From: an uncultured Pseudomonadales bacterium
GTDB lineage: Bacteria; Pseudomonadota; Gammaproteobacteria; Pseudomonadales; Azotimanducaceae
Direction of reading: 5' to 3'
Assembly (NCBI GenBank): GCA_937921865.1
Contig: CAKZWF010000012.1
Coordinates: 1-40,863 of the forward strand
Length of the DNA: 40,863 nt
The translations under genes and the position numbers were made by a program. This document shows, piece by piece, positions 26,083 to 34,167 of this stretch. Below the pieces are notes generated by a model. It was not told where the DNA came from. It was given only the letters and a program-made list of their open reading frames with translations, and did not search any database. The stretch's first letter is position 1, and each line of letters begins with the position of its first letter.

Positions 26083-26598
26083 ATGATGAACGTCCCCCCT
26101 GGAAACGTTTCGCGATTTCTGTCGGTAACCTGCCGACTCACCATGCTGACCGGAGTACTGCTGTTCAGCACCAGTGCGACCGCTGATTACAAGGTTTCCG
26201 CCTATAAGGATGCGCCCGGCTACAGACAGATCATGGCCGCCGACTATGCGGCAGCATCGCAGGCTACCGTCCGTACTGGTTCGGTCACCAGCAAGTTTGC
26301 CGTGACCAGCAATCGCTGTGTTGCCGAGGTTCAGCTTGGTGATCTGGATGCAGCGCTGAGCAGTTGCAACGGCGCTCTCGGTGAATACAAAGCCTACCGG
26401 ACATTCTCTTATCTGCCCGGCAACCGGCGTGAAGAAAAGGCCTCTCTACTGTCGAATCGAGGAGTTGTCCTTGCTCTTCAGGGTCAGATGACAGCAGCTG
26501 AAGCTGACTTTATCCAGGCGCTGAAATTCAATCCAGAGCATGCCAATGCAGCCGAGAACCTGGAGTACGTTCGATCCAAACAGGTAGGTATTCGCTGA
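26083..26598 (+). CDS. Exported TPR-repeat protein
   Basis: The 171-residue protein carries a signal peptide (about residues 1-35, ending in SATAD), so it is periplasmic or exported. Two tetratricopeptide-like units are visible. The first is around SKFAVTSNRCVAEVQLGDLD (residues ~66-85). A clearer one is SLLSNRGVVLALQGQMTAAE (residues ~124-143), followed by FIQALKFNPEHANAAENL. Such repeats mediate protein contacts. The AAGGAG ribosome site is well placed before ATG 26083. Function unknown. It is a single-gene unit closed by a strong terminator. Confidence 0.75.
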   Translation: MMNVPPGNVSRFLSVTCRLTMLTGVLLFSTSATADYKVSAYKDAPGYRQIMAADYAAASQATVRTGSVTSKFAVTSNRCVAEVQLGDLDAALSSCNGALGEYKAYRTFSYLPGNRREEKASLLSNRGVVLALQGQMTAAEADFIQALKFNPEHANAAENLEYVRSKQVGIR

Positions 26599-26625
26599 TA
26601 TCTCAGTACTAACCGGCTCAGGCAG

Positions 26626-26662
26626 GGATGCGCCAGCGCGTGCTGGCGCATCCTCATTTTTT
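26626..26662 (+). terminator. Rho-independent terminator downstream of the TPR gene
   Basis: A perfect 12-base-pair stem, GGATGCGCCAGC at 26626-26637 paired with GCTGGCGCATCC at 26642-26653, with a GCGT loop, is followed by a T-rich run (26654-26662). The T-run lies on the plus strand only, so it ends the TPR transcript and not the convergent metal-efflux operon. Confidence 0.9.
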
Positions 26663-26696
26663 CGCCGTCCGCCGTCCACGCTCAGCAGTTCAAACG

Positions 26697-29600
26697 TCAC
26701 CAGCGTGACCGTTTCCAGGCGAAGTAGACTACCGGCAGCACCAGCAACGTGAGCACCAGAGCGCTGAGCATGCCGCCGATCATCGGCGCAGCCAGTCGGC
26801 TCATGACTTCTGAACCGGTGCCTGTTGCGACGAGAATTGGCAGCAGTCCGGCGATGGTCGCCGTTGCGGTCATCACAACGGGCCTGACCCGCTGTCCCGA
26901 ACCTTCGAGTATCGCTCTCTTCAATCCGTCGGGGTCCAGATTTACGCCCGAGTTCTCAGGACCATCTTTAAACCGCTGCCAGGCCTGATTCAGATAAACA
27001 AGCATGATCACGCCGGTTTCTATCGCAACCCCGGCCGTCGCGATAATGCCAACTCCGACAGCAATCGAAAAATTGTAGCCCAGTAGATACAACATCCAGA
27101 TACTGCCAACCAGTGCGACTGGCAGCGTACCCATCAACATTGTGACCTGGATGGCATTGCGAAAATTGACATACAACAGGATGACAATGATGCCCAGCGT
27201 AAGCGGAACAACGATCATCAGACGGCTTTTTGAGCGCTCCATATACTCATACTGGCCTGACCAGGCAATGGAGTATCCCGTGGGTAGATCAAGATTGTCC
27301 TGGACGATGCGTTTTGCGGTGTTCACGTAGCTGCCAACATCCACTTCATCCAGGTCAACGAGTGTCCAGCCATTAATTCTGGCGTTCTCGCTCTTGATCC
27401 CCGGCGGGCCGTCTTCGATGTAGATACGAGCGACGTCGCTGAGCGCAATTCGTTGGCCCAACGGAGTAACAATGGGCAGTAGCGAAAGCGCTTCCGGTGA
27501 GTCCCGATACTCCTGAGGATAGCGTACGTTGACGGGATATCGTTCCAGCCCTTCCACAGTTTCAGTCACATTCATGCCGCCGATGGCGGTAGCTACCACC
27601 TGCTGGACGTCTGAAATGTTCAAGCCGTACCGCGCCGCACGGCTTCGATCGATATCTACCTTGATATAGCGCCCACCGGCGACGCGCTCTGAATACACAG
27701 AAGCGGTGCCAGGTATTTCGCGAAGGATTGTTTCCAGCTGTTTGCCGATTGTCTCTATTGTGCTCAGTTCGGGCCCGGCGATTTTGATACCGACAGGGGT
27801 TTTGATTCCTGTGGCGAGCATATCGATCCGGGTTTTGATCGGCATCACCCAGGCGTTGGTCAATCCCGGGATCTGGATCAGATCATCCAGCTCGTGTTTC
27901 AGGCTCTCGGGGGTGACGCCTTCCCGCCATTCCTCCCTGGGCTTTAGCTGTATGAAGGTTTCAATCATTGTCAGTGGTGCCGGGTCAGTGGCAGTTTCGG
28001 CTCGGCCGATTTTGCCGAACACACTTTCGACCTCCGGGACGCTGGCGATCATCTTGTCCGTCTGTTGCAGCAGTTCTCTGGCTTTGCCGATGGAGATGCC
28101 TGGATAGGTTGTTGGCATATACATCAGATCCCCCTCATCCAGCGGCGGCATGAACTCGCTGCCGATCTGGCTTGCAGGCCACAGACTGCTCAGCACGAAC
28201 AACAAGGCCGCGAGCAGCGTTGTTCTGGGGTAGTTGAGGGCGGTTTTCAACGTCGGCAGATAGGCGGCGTGCAGCAGTCGGTTGACGGGATTTTTCTGCT
28301 CCGAGAGAATTTTGCCCCGGACAAAGTAGCCCATCAGCACCGGCACCAGGGTGATCGCCAGCGCGGCTGATGCGGCCATCGCATAGGTCTTGGTAAAAGC
28401 CAGCGGGGAAAACAGTCGGCCTTCCTGAGCTTCGAGAGTAAACACCGGAAGGAAACTCACGGTGATGATTAACAGGCTGAAAAACAGCGCGGGTCCGACC
28501 TCAGAAGCGGAGTCGGCAACAATCCTCCAGCGGTTTTCGGCTGTGACTTCGTTGCGTTCCAGATGTTTGTGCAGATTTTCAATCAGCACCACAGCACCGT
28601 CGATCATTGTGCCGATTGCAATTGCAATGCCGCCCAGGGACATGATGTTGGCATTAAGTCCCTGAAAGTACATGACCGAGAATGCGACGAGTATGCCCAC
28701 CGGTAAACTGATGATTGCCACCAGCGATGAGCGCACGTGCAGCAGAAATATCATGCAGACAGCTGCAACCAGCAGCAGTTCTTCAGCCAGCTTGTCCCAG
28801 AGGTTGTCCACCGCCCGCGTGATAAGGCCTGAACGGTCATAGACTGTTACGACCTCAACGCCCTCCGGCAGGCTGCTCTGCAGCTGCTGCAGACGTTCCT
28901 TTACCGCAGCAATGGTCTGTTGTGCATTTTCTCCGGCGCGCATCACGATGATGCCGCCAACAGTTTCGCCTTCGCCGTTGAGTTCTGCGATACCCCGGCG
29001 CATCTGTGGCCCGATTTCGATGTCAGCCACATCCCTCAGCAGAACCGGCGTGCCGTTGTCACTGACCCCGAGTGGCACCAGGGCGAGATCGCTTGCGCCT
29101 GTGAGATAGCCGGATGCCCGGACCATATATTCGGCTTCTGCCATCTCCACGACCGAAGCGCCTACTTCCTGGTTCGCCTGCCTGATTGCAGTCTGAATCA
29201 GGGACAACGGGATACCGTAGGCGCGCAATTTGTCCGGATGCACTTTGATCTGGTACTGCTTGACCATTCCACCTACGGCGCTGACTTCTGCAACTCCGGG
29301 CACGGTTTGCAGCTCGTAGCGAAGAAACCAGTCCTGGAGGCTGCGCAGCTGACTGATATCCAGAGCGCCGCTGCGATCTACCAGGGCGTAGAGGTAAACC
29401 CAGCCGACGCCGGTGGCATCCGGGCCGAGCTGTGGTCTTGCGCTGTCAGGAAGTGTTGGCATGACCTGGCTGAGATACTCAAGCACCCGACTGCGCGCCC
29501 AGTAAAGGTCTGTGTCTTCGTCGAAGATCACATAGACATAAGAGTCGCCGAAGAATGAAAAGCCCCGGACGGTGACAGCGTGGGGTACCGACAGCATTGC

Positions 29601-29813
29601 GGTGGTGAGTGGATAGGTGACCTGATCCTGCACAACTTCGGGCGCCTGCCCCGGGTAGCTGGTCTTGATGATGACCTGGACATCGGAGAGATCGGGAATC
29701 GCGTCGACGGGCGTATTGCGAACGCTGTAGAGTCCTAGGCCGACCAGCACCGCGGTCGCCAGCAGCACCAGGGCCCGGTTATGAATTGACCAGCGAATAA
29801 TCTGCTCAATCAT
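26697..29813 (-). CDS. cusA: CusA/CzcA-type heavy-metal RND efflux pump
   Basis: The 1038-residue inner-membrane proton antiporter has the RND layout of twelve helices and two periplasmic loops. The membrane helix-4 block AIAIGTMIDGAVVLIEN and the C-terminal RVRPVVMTATATIAGLLPIL are diagnostic of the heavy-metal (HME) group. Three methionines that form the copper/silver relay in E. coli CusA (573, 623, 672) appear as Met566 in YMPTT, Met616 in LTMIETFIQL and Met665 in RIDMLATG, with the same spacings of 50 and 49. This supports Cu(I)/Ag(I) export from periplasm and cytoplasm through the CusC-like channel. I chose ATG 29813, which overlaps the end of the cusB-like gene by 8 bases. Confidence 0.92.
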   Translation of the reverse strand: MIEQIIRWSIHNRALVLLATAVLVGLGLYSVRNTPVDAIPDLSDVQVIIKTSYPGQAPEVVQDQVTYPLTTAMLSVPHAVTVRGFSFFGDSYVYVIFDEDTDLYWARSRVLEYLSQVMPTLPDSARPQLGPDATGVGWVYLYALVDRSGALDISQLRSLQDWFLRYELQTVPGVAEVSAVGGMVKQYQIKVHPDKLRAYGIPLSLIQTAIRQANQEVGASVVEMAEAEYMVRASGYLTGASDLALVPLGVSDNGTPVLLRDVADIEIGPQMRRGIAELNGEGETVGGIIVMRAGENAQQTIAAVKERLQQLQSSLPEGVEVVTVYDRSGLITRAVDNLWDKLAEELLLVAAVCMIFLLHVRSSLVAIISLPVGILVAFSVMYFQGLNANIMSLGGIAIAIGTMIDGAVVLIENLHKHLERNEVTAENRWRIVADSASEVGPALFFSLLIITVSFLPVFTLEAQEGRLFSPLAFTKTYAMAASAALAITLVPVLMGYFVRGKILSEQKNPVNRLLHAAYLPTLKTALNYPRTTLLAALLFVLSSLWPASQIGSEFMPPLDEGDLMYMPTTYPGISIGKARELLQQTDKMIASVPEVESVFGKIGRAETATDPAPLTMIETFIQLKPREEWREGVTPESLKHELDDLIQIPGLTNAWVMPIKTRIDMLATGIKTPVGIKIAGPELSTIETIGKQLETILREIPGTASVYSERVAGGRYIKVDIDRSRAARYGLNISDVQQVVATAIGGMNVTETVEGLERYPVNVRYPQEYRDSPEALSLLPIVTPLGQRIALSDVARIYIEDGPPGIKSENARINGWTLVDLDEVDVGSYVNTAKRIVQDNLDLPTGYSIAWSGQYEYMERSKSRLMIVVPLTLGIIVILLYVNFRNAIQVTMLMGTLPVALVGSIWMLYLLGYNFSIAVGVGIIATAGVAIETGVIMLVYLNQAWQRFKDGPENSGVNLDPDGLKRAILEGSGQRVRPVVMTATATIAGLLPILVATGTGSEVMSRLAAPMIGGMLSALVLTLLVLPVVYFAWKRSRW

Positions 29814-31044
29814 GATCCGCGTCCGAACTATGTCCAGAATGAACACTGTGATCCAGGCGCTGAAAATCTGAGCTCTTGCTGGACTCTGAATCGAGCAGGA
29901 ACTGGGCCGACGCAACGATCCGATCTCCAGGCTCAAGCCCGGAGAGGATTTCTATGGATGAAACACCAACCCGACCAATGTGCACCGACACGGATTTGAA
30001 ACGTCCGTCGCCTAGAGCCAGTACCACCCGATCCTGGGTGGCAGTGCGGATGACCGCCTCACGTGGCACATTCAACACCCGCTCGGCCTGCGTTGTGTGG
30101 ATCACTACCTGGGCAAACATGTTTGGTTTCAGCAGCTGGTCCGCATTGGCGAATTTCAGGCGCACTCGCACCGTTCGGGTCTGCGGATCAAGCGTCGGAT
30201 AGATGTAGTCGACAGAACCTTCCCAGTTCCTGCCGGGGATGAAATCGCTGGTCATGGTGACCGGCATGCCTACCTGGACTGCAGCGGCCTGACGTTCAAA
30301 GACTTCGGCGGCAACCCAGACTTCATCCAGTGTGCCGATAGACAGCATGGTCGTGCCAGGCTGCACGTAGAAACCTTCGCGAATCGCCAGGTTGTCTACT
30401 ACGCCACCCTGTCGGGCACGGAAGGTGACGGTCTGGGCGACCTCACCAGAGCGCTCCAGCGCGTTGATGAACTCGTTACTGATCTGCAGCGCGTTCAGCC
30501 GATCTCGTGCTGCCTGGATCAGGCTGGCATTCTGACGTTTGGTCGCCAGCAGCAATTCCTCCTGCGCATTTACCAGTTCCGGTGAATAGAGTTCGTAGAG
30601 GGCCTGCCCGGCGGTCACCGGATCACCTTCTGCCTTAACGTGCAGAGTTTCTACCCAGCCCGAGACGCGCGGATGGATGTGCCGCAACCGATCTTCGTCA
30701 TACCTCACATAGCCTACTGTGCGGATTTCCGATTCCCAGTCAGATACCTCGGCAGTTGCAGTCCTCACACCCAGATTGTTGACGATATCCGGGCTGATAC
30801 GGATGGTTCCCGGAGCGTCGTTGGTTGCTGGGTCGGCGTAGACGGGAACCAGATCCATGCCCATCGGTGACTTCCCTGGACCATCGCGTCTGTACTCCGA
30901 ATCCATCGGAGCAACCCAGTAAAGGGGTTGAGGGTCGACGCTCGGGTTCTCCGCTTCGCTGGAATAGAGCACCTGGAGAGTGATGAATACCGCGCAGGCA
31001 GCGCCCAATGCGATGCCGGCAAATAGCTGTCGATAGGTTTTCAT
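29806..31044 (-). CDS. cusB: CusB-like periplasmic membrane fusion protein
   Basis: The 412-residue adaptor begins with a signal/anchor helix and then a heavy-metal-binding domain, YWVAPMDSEYRRDGPGKSPM followed by GMDLVPVY. The barrel-hairpin-lipoyl core follows: the hairpin is around NAQEELLLATKRQNASLI and the beta-barrel around VEVAAEVF-type strands. The tail is rich in His, Ser and Asp (HSVHSGHSSDADHD), a likely extra metal-binding patch. It bridges the RND pump and the outer-membrane channel and passes metal to the pump. The gene overlaps its upstream neighbour by four bases (ATGA) and the pump gene by eight. Confidence 0.9.
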   Translation of the reverse strand: MKTYRQLFAGIALGAACAVFITLQVLYSSEAENPSVDPQPLYWVAPMDSEYRRDGPGKSPMGMDLVPVYADPATNDAPGTIRISPDIVNNLGVRTATAEVSDWESEIRTVGYVRYDEDRLRHIHPRVSGWVETLHVKAEGDPVTAGQALYELYSPELVNAQEELLLATKRQNASLIQAARDRLNALQISNEFINALERSGEVAQTVTFRARQGGVVDNLAIREGFYVQPGTTMLSIGTLDEVWVAAEVFERQAAAVQVGMPVTMTSDFIPGRNWEGSVDYIYPTLDPQTRTVRVRLKFANADQLLKPNMFAQVVIHTTQAERVLNVPREAVIRTATQDRVVLALGDGRFKSVSVHIGRVGVSSIEILSGLEPGDRIVASAQFLLDSESSKSSDFQRLDHSVHSGHSSDADHD

Positions 31045-32453
31045 GGCGTTGATCCCTCAATACCTGACGCGGTGTTGGTCGATGAAACGGCGGACGAACC
31101 GGCGGACGAACCGGCGGACGAACCGGCGAAGAAGTAGTTCAGTTCAACAACCGTTTTCTTCCGGGCGATCCCAATCTCAAGCGCTTCGATCTTGGCATTC
31201 AGTTCAGCAATACGGGCCCGAACCACTTCAGCGAAGTCGCCGTCGTCGGTGGTGTACGCGGTCAGGGAAGCTTCTGCCTGATCATGCATCTGTTCCAGCA
31301 ACCGTCCCTGGTAAAGTGCCTGTCGCTGGCTGAGGCGTTTTAAGATGGCCCTTTGATTCTCCAATGCAGCCTGGAAATTCCGCAACGCATACCATTTCTC
31401 GGTCTTTTTTTCTTCGGCTCTGGCGATTGATGCCTGCAGTTTTCGGTCCTGTCGATTGCCGGTAAAAATAGGTAGATCAAAGGTCACGCCCACCGAGAAA
31501 AAGTCATCCCGGCGAACGTTGTCTGGGGCGTCATCCCGATAGCCGTAACTGGCGTTCACCCCCCACTGTGGTTTGTAGTTCTGCTTTGCCAGCTGCACTC
31601 CGGTTTCTTCGACATCAATCTGTTTGTCCTTGGACAGGATTGCCGGATGTTGCAGCAGATGCCCGGCCAGCCAGCCTGAATCCAGATCCCTGGACGCCAG
31701 CAGGCGGTCAGCAAACTTAAGCTGCAATTCCGGGAGCTGTTCAGACAGCCGGAAAGACGGTACCGCTGCAGCCGTCTGCCAGCCCTCCCGGTTTTCGGAG
31801 TACCCTGCGCCCAGCCAGGCACTGAGCTGGCTGATCGCGCTTTCTTCGCGTTGTTTCAGCGCGCTCAGTCGATCGTCGAGGCGGGTGAGCTCCAATTGGG
31901 CGCGGATAATGTCCTGCTGACGCGAGTTGCCGACACCGCTCGAATAAGAAGACTGGGCAACGTCCACCAGGTACTCGAACAGTTCCCGGTCTGCTTCGAT
32001 CAGACGAACGGACTCCCGCGCGAGATAAGCGTCCAGCCACAGGTTTGATACCTGCACGGTGATGCTGGCTTGCCGATTGTCGCGCAGCAATGGTTCCTCA
32101 TCACTCATCAGTTCGTAACGCTGCCTGTTCAGAGCGCGCGAACTGCCTCGAGCAAACGTTTGCGAGACCCCGACTTTGAATTGGGTCATCGGTTCCTGAT
32201 TGAAATCGAACGAGTCGACCGGAAGGTTGGCAAAACCTATCGCCAGTTGTGGATCCGGCAGTGCTGCCGCTGATACGCTTGCTTCGGAAAATGAGCGCTG
32301 GCGGTAGCGACTGCCCTGCAGCCAGGGATCGTGCTGCCGGGCCAGGTCAATGGCCTGGTGCAGTGACAGGGTGCCGACATCGGCATGTGTCCAGGGTGTT
32401 CCAAGCAGCAATACGGCTGTAAGTATCAGCCTGACGAGATTAAACCTTTTCAT
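31041..32453 (-). CDS. cusC: TolC-family outer-membrane channel of the metal efflux system (CusC-like)
   Basis: The 470-residue protein has a signal peptide (MKRFNLVRLILTAVLLLGTP) and two TolC-type helical hairpin repeats, with SLHQAIDLARQHDPWLQGSR opening the mature protein. It forms the trimeric exit duct for the CusBA complex. The last ~30 residues are a low-complexity Ser/Ala/Gly tail with three AGSS units, encoded by a 12-base tandem repeat, and look appended rather than part of the fold. I chose ATG 32453, which gives a clean signal peptide; a frame from 32534 adds a polar leader without function. Gene naming follows its position before cusB; direct sequence orthology is not claimed. 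Confidence 0.85.
   Translation of the reverse strand: MKRFNLVRLILTAVLLLGTPWTHADVGTLSLHQAIDLARQHDPWLQGSRYRQRSFSEASVSAAALPDPQLAIGFANLPVDSFDFNQEPMTQFKVGVSQTFARGSSRALNRQRYELMSDEEPLLRDNRQASITVQVSNLWLDAYLARESVRLIEADRELFEYLVDVAQSSYSSGVGNSRQQDIIRAQLELTRLDDRLSALKQREESAISQLSAWLGAGYSENREGWQTAAAVPSFRLSEQLPELQLKFADRLLASRDLDSGWLAGHLLQHPAILSKDKQIDVEETGVQLAKQNYKPQWGVNASYGYRDDAPDNVRRDDFFSVGVTFDLPIFTGNRQDRKLQASIARAEEKKTEKWYALRNFQAALENQRAILKRLSQRQALYQGRLLEQMHDQAEASLTAYTTDDGDFAEVVRARIAELNAKIEALEIGIARKKTVVELNYFFAGSSAGSSAGSSAVSSTNTASGIEGSTP
31088..31128 (+). repeat. 12-base tandem repeat in the cusC-like gene
   Basis: Three identical direct copies of CGGCGGACGAAC (31088-31099, 31100-31111, 31112-31123) are followed by a 5-base partial copy. 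On the minus strand they encode AGSS units in the C-terminal tail. Length change by whole units would keep the reading frame, so the tail can vary in length by replication slippage. Confidence 0.85.
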
Positions 32454-32552
32454 TCCGAGCCCCGTAGCCGATGGTCGTGTATCGGCTTCAGCAATAAAAA
32501 CAGAAATCATCTGCAGCCAGCTTTTGCTGGCCACAGGCGCAGCTATCCTGTG

Positions 32553-32939
32553 TCAGGCTTGGATCGGGGGTCGGAAAGGACTTGTTTGGAGCAGTTGCGT
32601 ATTGCCGTTTAAGAGTGCGTCGAACTGATGTTGTCGTAACTCGAAGGTGCCCGCCGGTAGTGAGCCGATAATCGCCAGCACGGCAGAACAGGCACCGACA
32701 CACTGGCACTGTGTGTCACAGCAACTGCTCGATGGTGCGTCGCGCTCGGCCATCTGATGGTGGGCGTGGGCTGTGTCCGTTGTCGTGTGATGGGAGTGTT
32801 TTAAGACAGTGGCCGAGGCTTCGATGGAGTGCCCATCTTGTGCGCAGGCGGAAATTACCGGCGAAGTGATCAGCGCGAGCGTGATCGCCAGAACTCCAGC
32901 AATTATCTTGTTCAATTCTCTGTATCGGACAATGCACAT
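32553..32939 (-). CDS. CopL-like His/Cys-rich small exported protein
   Basis: The 128-residue protein opens with a hydrophobic signal-like stretch (IIAGVLAITLALITSPVISA), then a His-rich segment HSHHTTTDTAHAHHQM, then a cysteine cluster CCDTQCQCVGAC, and ends RPPIQA. The combination of exported leader, His/Cys-rich middle and a conserved proline end (SPFRPPI) resembles the CopL/DUF2946 metal-binding proteins that precede copper resistance genes. It is the first gene of the metal operon, 99 bases upstream of the cusC-like start. Family assignment is by pattern, not alignment. An alternative in-frame TTG start lies at residue 10. Confidence 0.6.
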   Translation of the reverse strand: MCIVRYRELNKIIAGVLAITLALITSPVISACAQDGHSIEASATVLKHSHHTTTDTAHAHHQMAERDAPSSSCCDTQCQCVGACSAVLAIIGSLPAGTFELRQHQFDALLNGNTQLLQTSPFRPPIQA

Positions 32940-32997
32940 CGTCAGTCAGCTTAGCGCAAAAACACTTGGGTGATGTGAACTGCGGCAGATTTCATTG

Positions 32998-33795
32998 CTA
33001 CCAGTTCTCTACCCAGGGTCTCAGCACCACCTCGAATGTCCAGGTGGAGCGGTGTTGTTGGTGCAATTGCAGATATACATCTGCGATGCGATCCGGGTCG
33101 GCCATGTTGTCGTCCACAGTTGTACCGGCCAGCCGGTGTGCACGTTGGCCGTCATCCTGAGTCCAGCCGATGGCGGCATCGATCGGCACATGTGCCACAT
33201 GAATACCCTCGGGCATCAATTCTCGCGCCATGCTCTGCGCCAGCCCGGCTTTGGCATGGGACGCCATCGCAAATGCGCCGCTTTTGGGGTAGCCCTTCAA
33301 TGCGGCGCTGGCGTTGGTAAAGATAAGGGTCCCCCGGCTGCCCTGGCTATTGAGTGGGTTTTCCAGCATTCGTGCGGCGGCCTGCTGGCCGACCAGAAAA
33401 GCGCTCAAGGCGGAATTTTCGAGGGTTTGTCGCACCAGTTCAGGGCTGACTTCGGTGATGCCTTTGCGAAAGACCTCTGCGACCCGCCCGTCAATGTTGT
33501 GGACGACGAGGTCCGGTTTACCGAGGTCTGCTGTGACCCGATCGAACAGTCCGACTACCTCGTCGGCGTTGGCTGCATCGCAGCCGTAGCGGTGTACGTC
33601 GTGACTCTGGGTCAGTTCAATGAGGACCGATTTTTCCGGGTTTCGGGCCGCAATCGCCACCTCCATGCCCATTTCACGGAATAAGCGCGCGCAACTGGCA
33701 CTAATGCCCGGTCCGCCGCCAACAATCAGGGCGACTTCGGATCTGGTGCTGGTTTGAGAAGTATTAGTCACTGAGTTTCTCCGGGGCTGACTCAT
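32998..33795 (-). CDS. Atypical SDR-family protein lacking the catalytic Tyr and Lys
   Basis: The 265-residue protein has the SDR cofactor loop (LIVGGGPGISASCARLF, residues 23-39), NAD(P)-binding strand VAIAAR and the expected C-terminal block RELMPEGIHVAHVPIDAA. It fits the SDR_c10-like group in which the active-site Tyr is often Phe. Aligning on LAQSMAREL places Phe175 at the Tyr position and Ser179 at the Lys position; a lysine (182) is present three residues later. Thus neither canonical catalytic residue is in place. A GTG at 33771 preceded by CGGAGAAA is an alternative start with a better ribosome site than the ATG at 33795. It ends 58 bases before the CopL-like start and may be a separate unit. 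Confidence 0.75.
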   Translation of the reverse strand: MSQPRRNSVTNTSQTSTRSEVALIVGGGPGISASCARLFREMGMEVAIAARNPEKSVLIELTQSHDVHRYGCDAANADEVVGLFDRVTADLGKPDLVVHNIDGRVAEVFRKGITEVSPELVRQTLENSALSAFLVGQQAAARMLENPLNSQGSRGTLIFTNASAALKGYPKSGAFAMASHAKAGLAQSMARELMPEGIHVAHVPIDAAIGWTQDDGQRAHRLAGTTVDDNMADPDRIADVYLQLHQQHRSTWTFEVVLRPWVENW

Positions 33796-33925
33796 CGGAA
33801 ACTACCTACTATGACGGTGGCACTTCAAGCACTGCGGTTCATAAAGTTGTTCAAACCGTGAATGGGCAGGTTCGGCAACGAGGCGAAATTTATGAGGTGG
33901 CGGCCAGCAGCTGAGCGAGTTGGAT

Positions 33926-34159
33926 ATGTCCATGATGTTTCGTTTCCATACAGCACTGACAGCTTCGGCACTGGCTTTCCTGCAGATCTATCTGATGATG
34001 AGTGTGGTCTGACCAGACTGAAAGCCGGCATCGACGATGGTGGCCGGTTACCTGCTGTGGTTCAGCTGGCTGGTTCAATCTGGTTGCAAGGGCGCAGGTG
34101 CGGCATCATTCAACGCCGTACCTGCAATGGCCCGCTGCTGCGTAAAAACCGTCAACGGC
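33926..34159 (+). pseudogene. Possible decayed small membrane-protein gene
   Basis: In the gap between the SDR and desaturase genes one plus-strand frame reads a short hydrophobic peptide from ATG 33926 (MSMMFRFHTALTASALAFLQ, then IYLMMSVV) to a stop at 34010-34012. A second stop follows at 34019-34021. The same frame then reads MVAGYLLWFSWLVQSG and on to a stop near 34171. Two membrane-like segments in one frame, separated by close stops, would fit a broken two- or three-helix protein. This is weak: the pieces are short and may be chance. Otherwise I see nothing in this 370-base gap. Confidence 0.15.
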
Positions 34160-34167
34160 GCGTTAAC

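Noticed and set aside
32940..32997. Search for a CueR/MerR-type dyad promoter before the CopL-like gene
   Set aside because: Only a weak TTCACA with a 20-base spacer to TAAGCT is seen on the minus strand; no clear dyad, so no site is claimed.
33862..34167. Upstream extension of the desaturase reading frame by about 100 residues
   Set aside because: The extra residues are polar and basic, with no transmembrane or desaturase feature, and would make the protein longer than its family; the GTG at 34168 is preferred.
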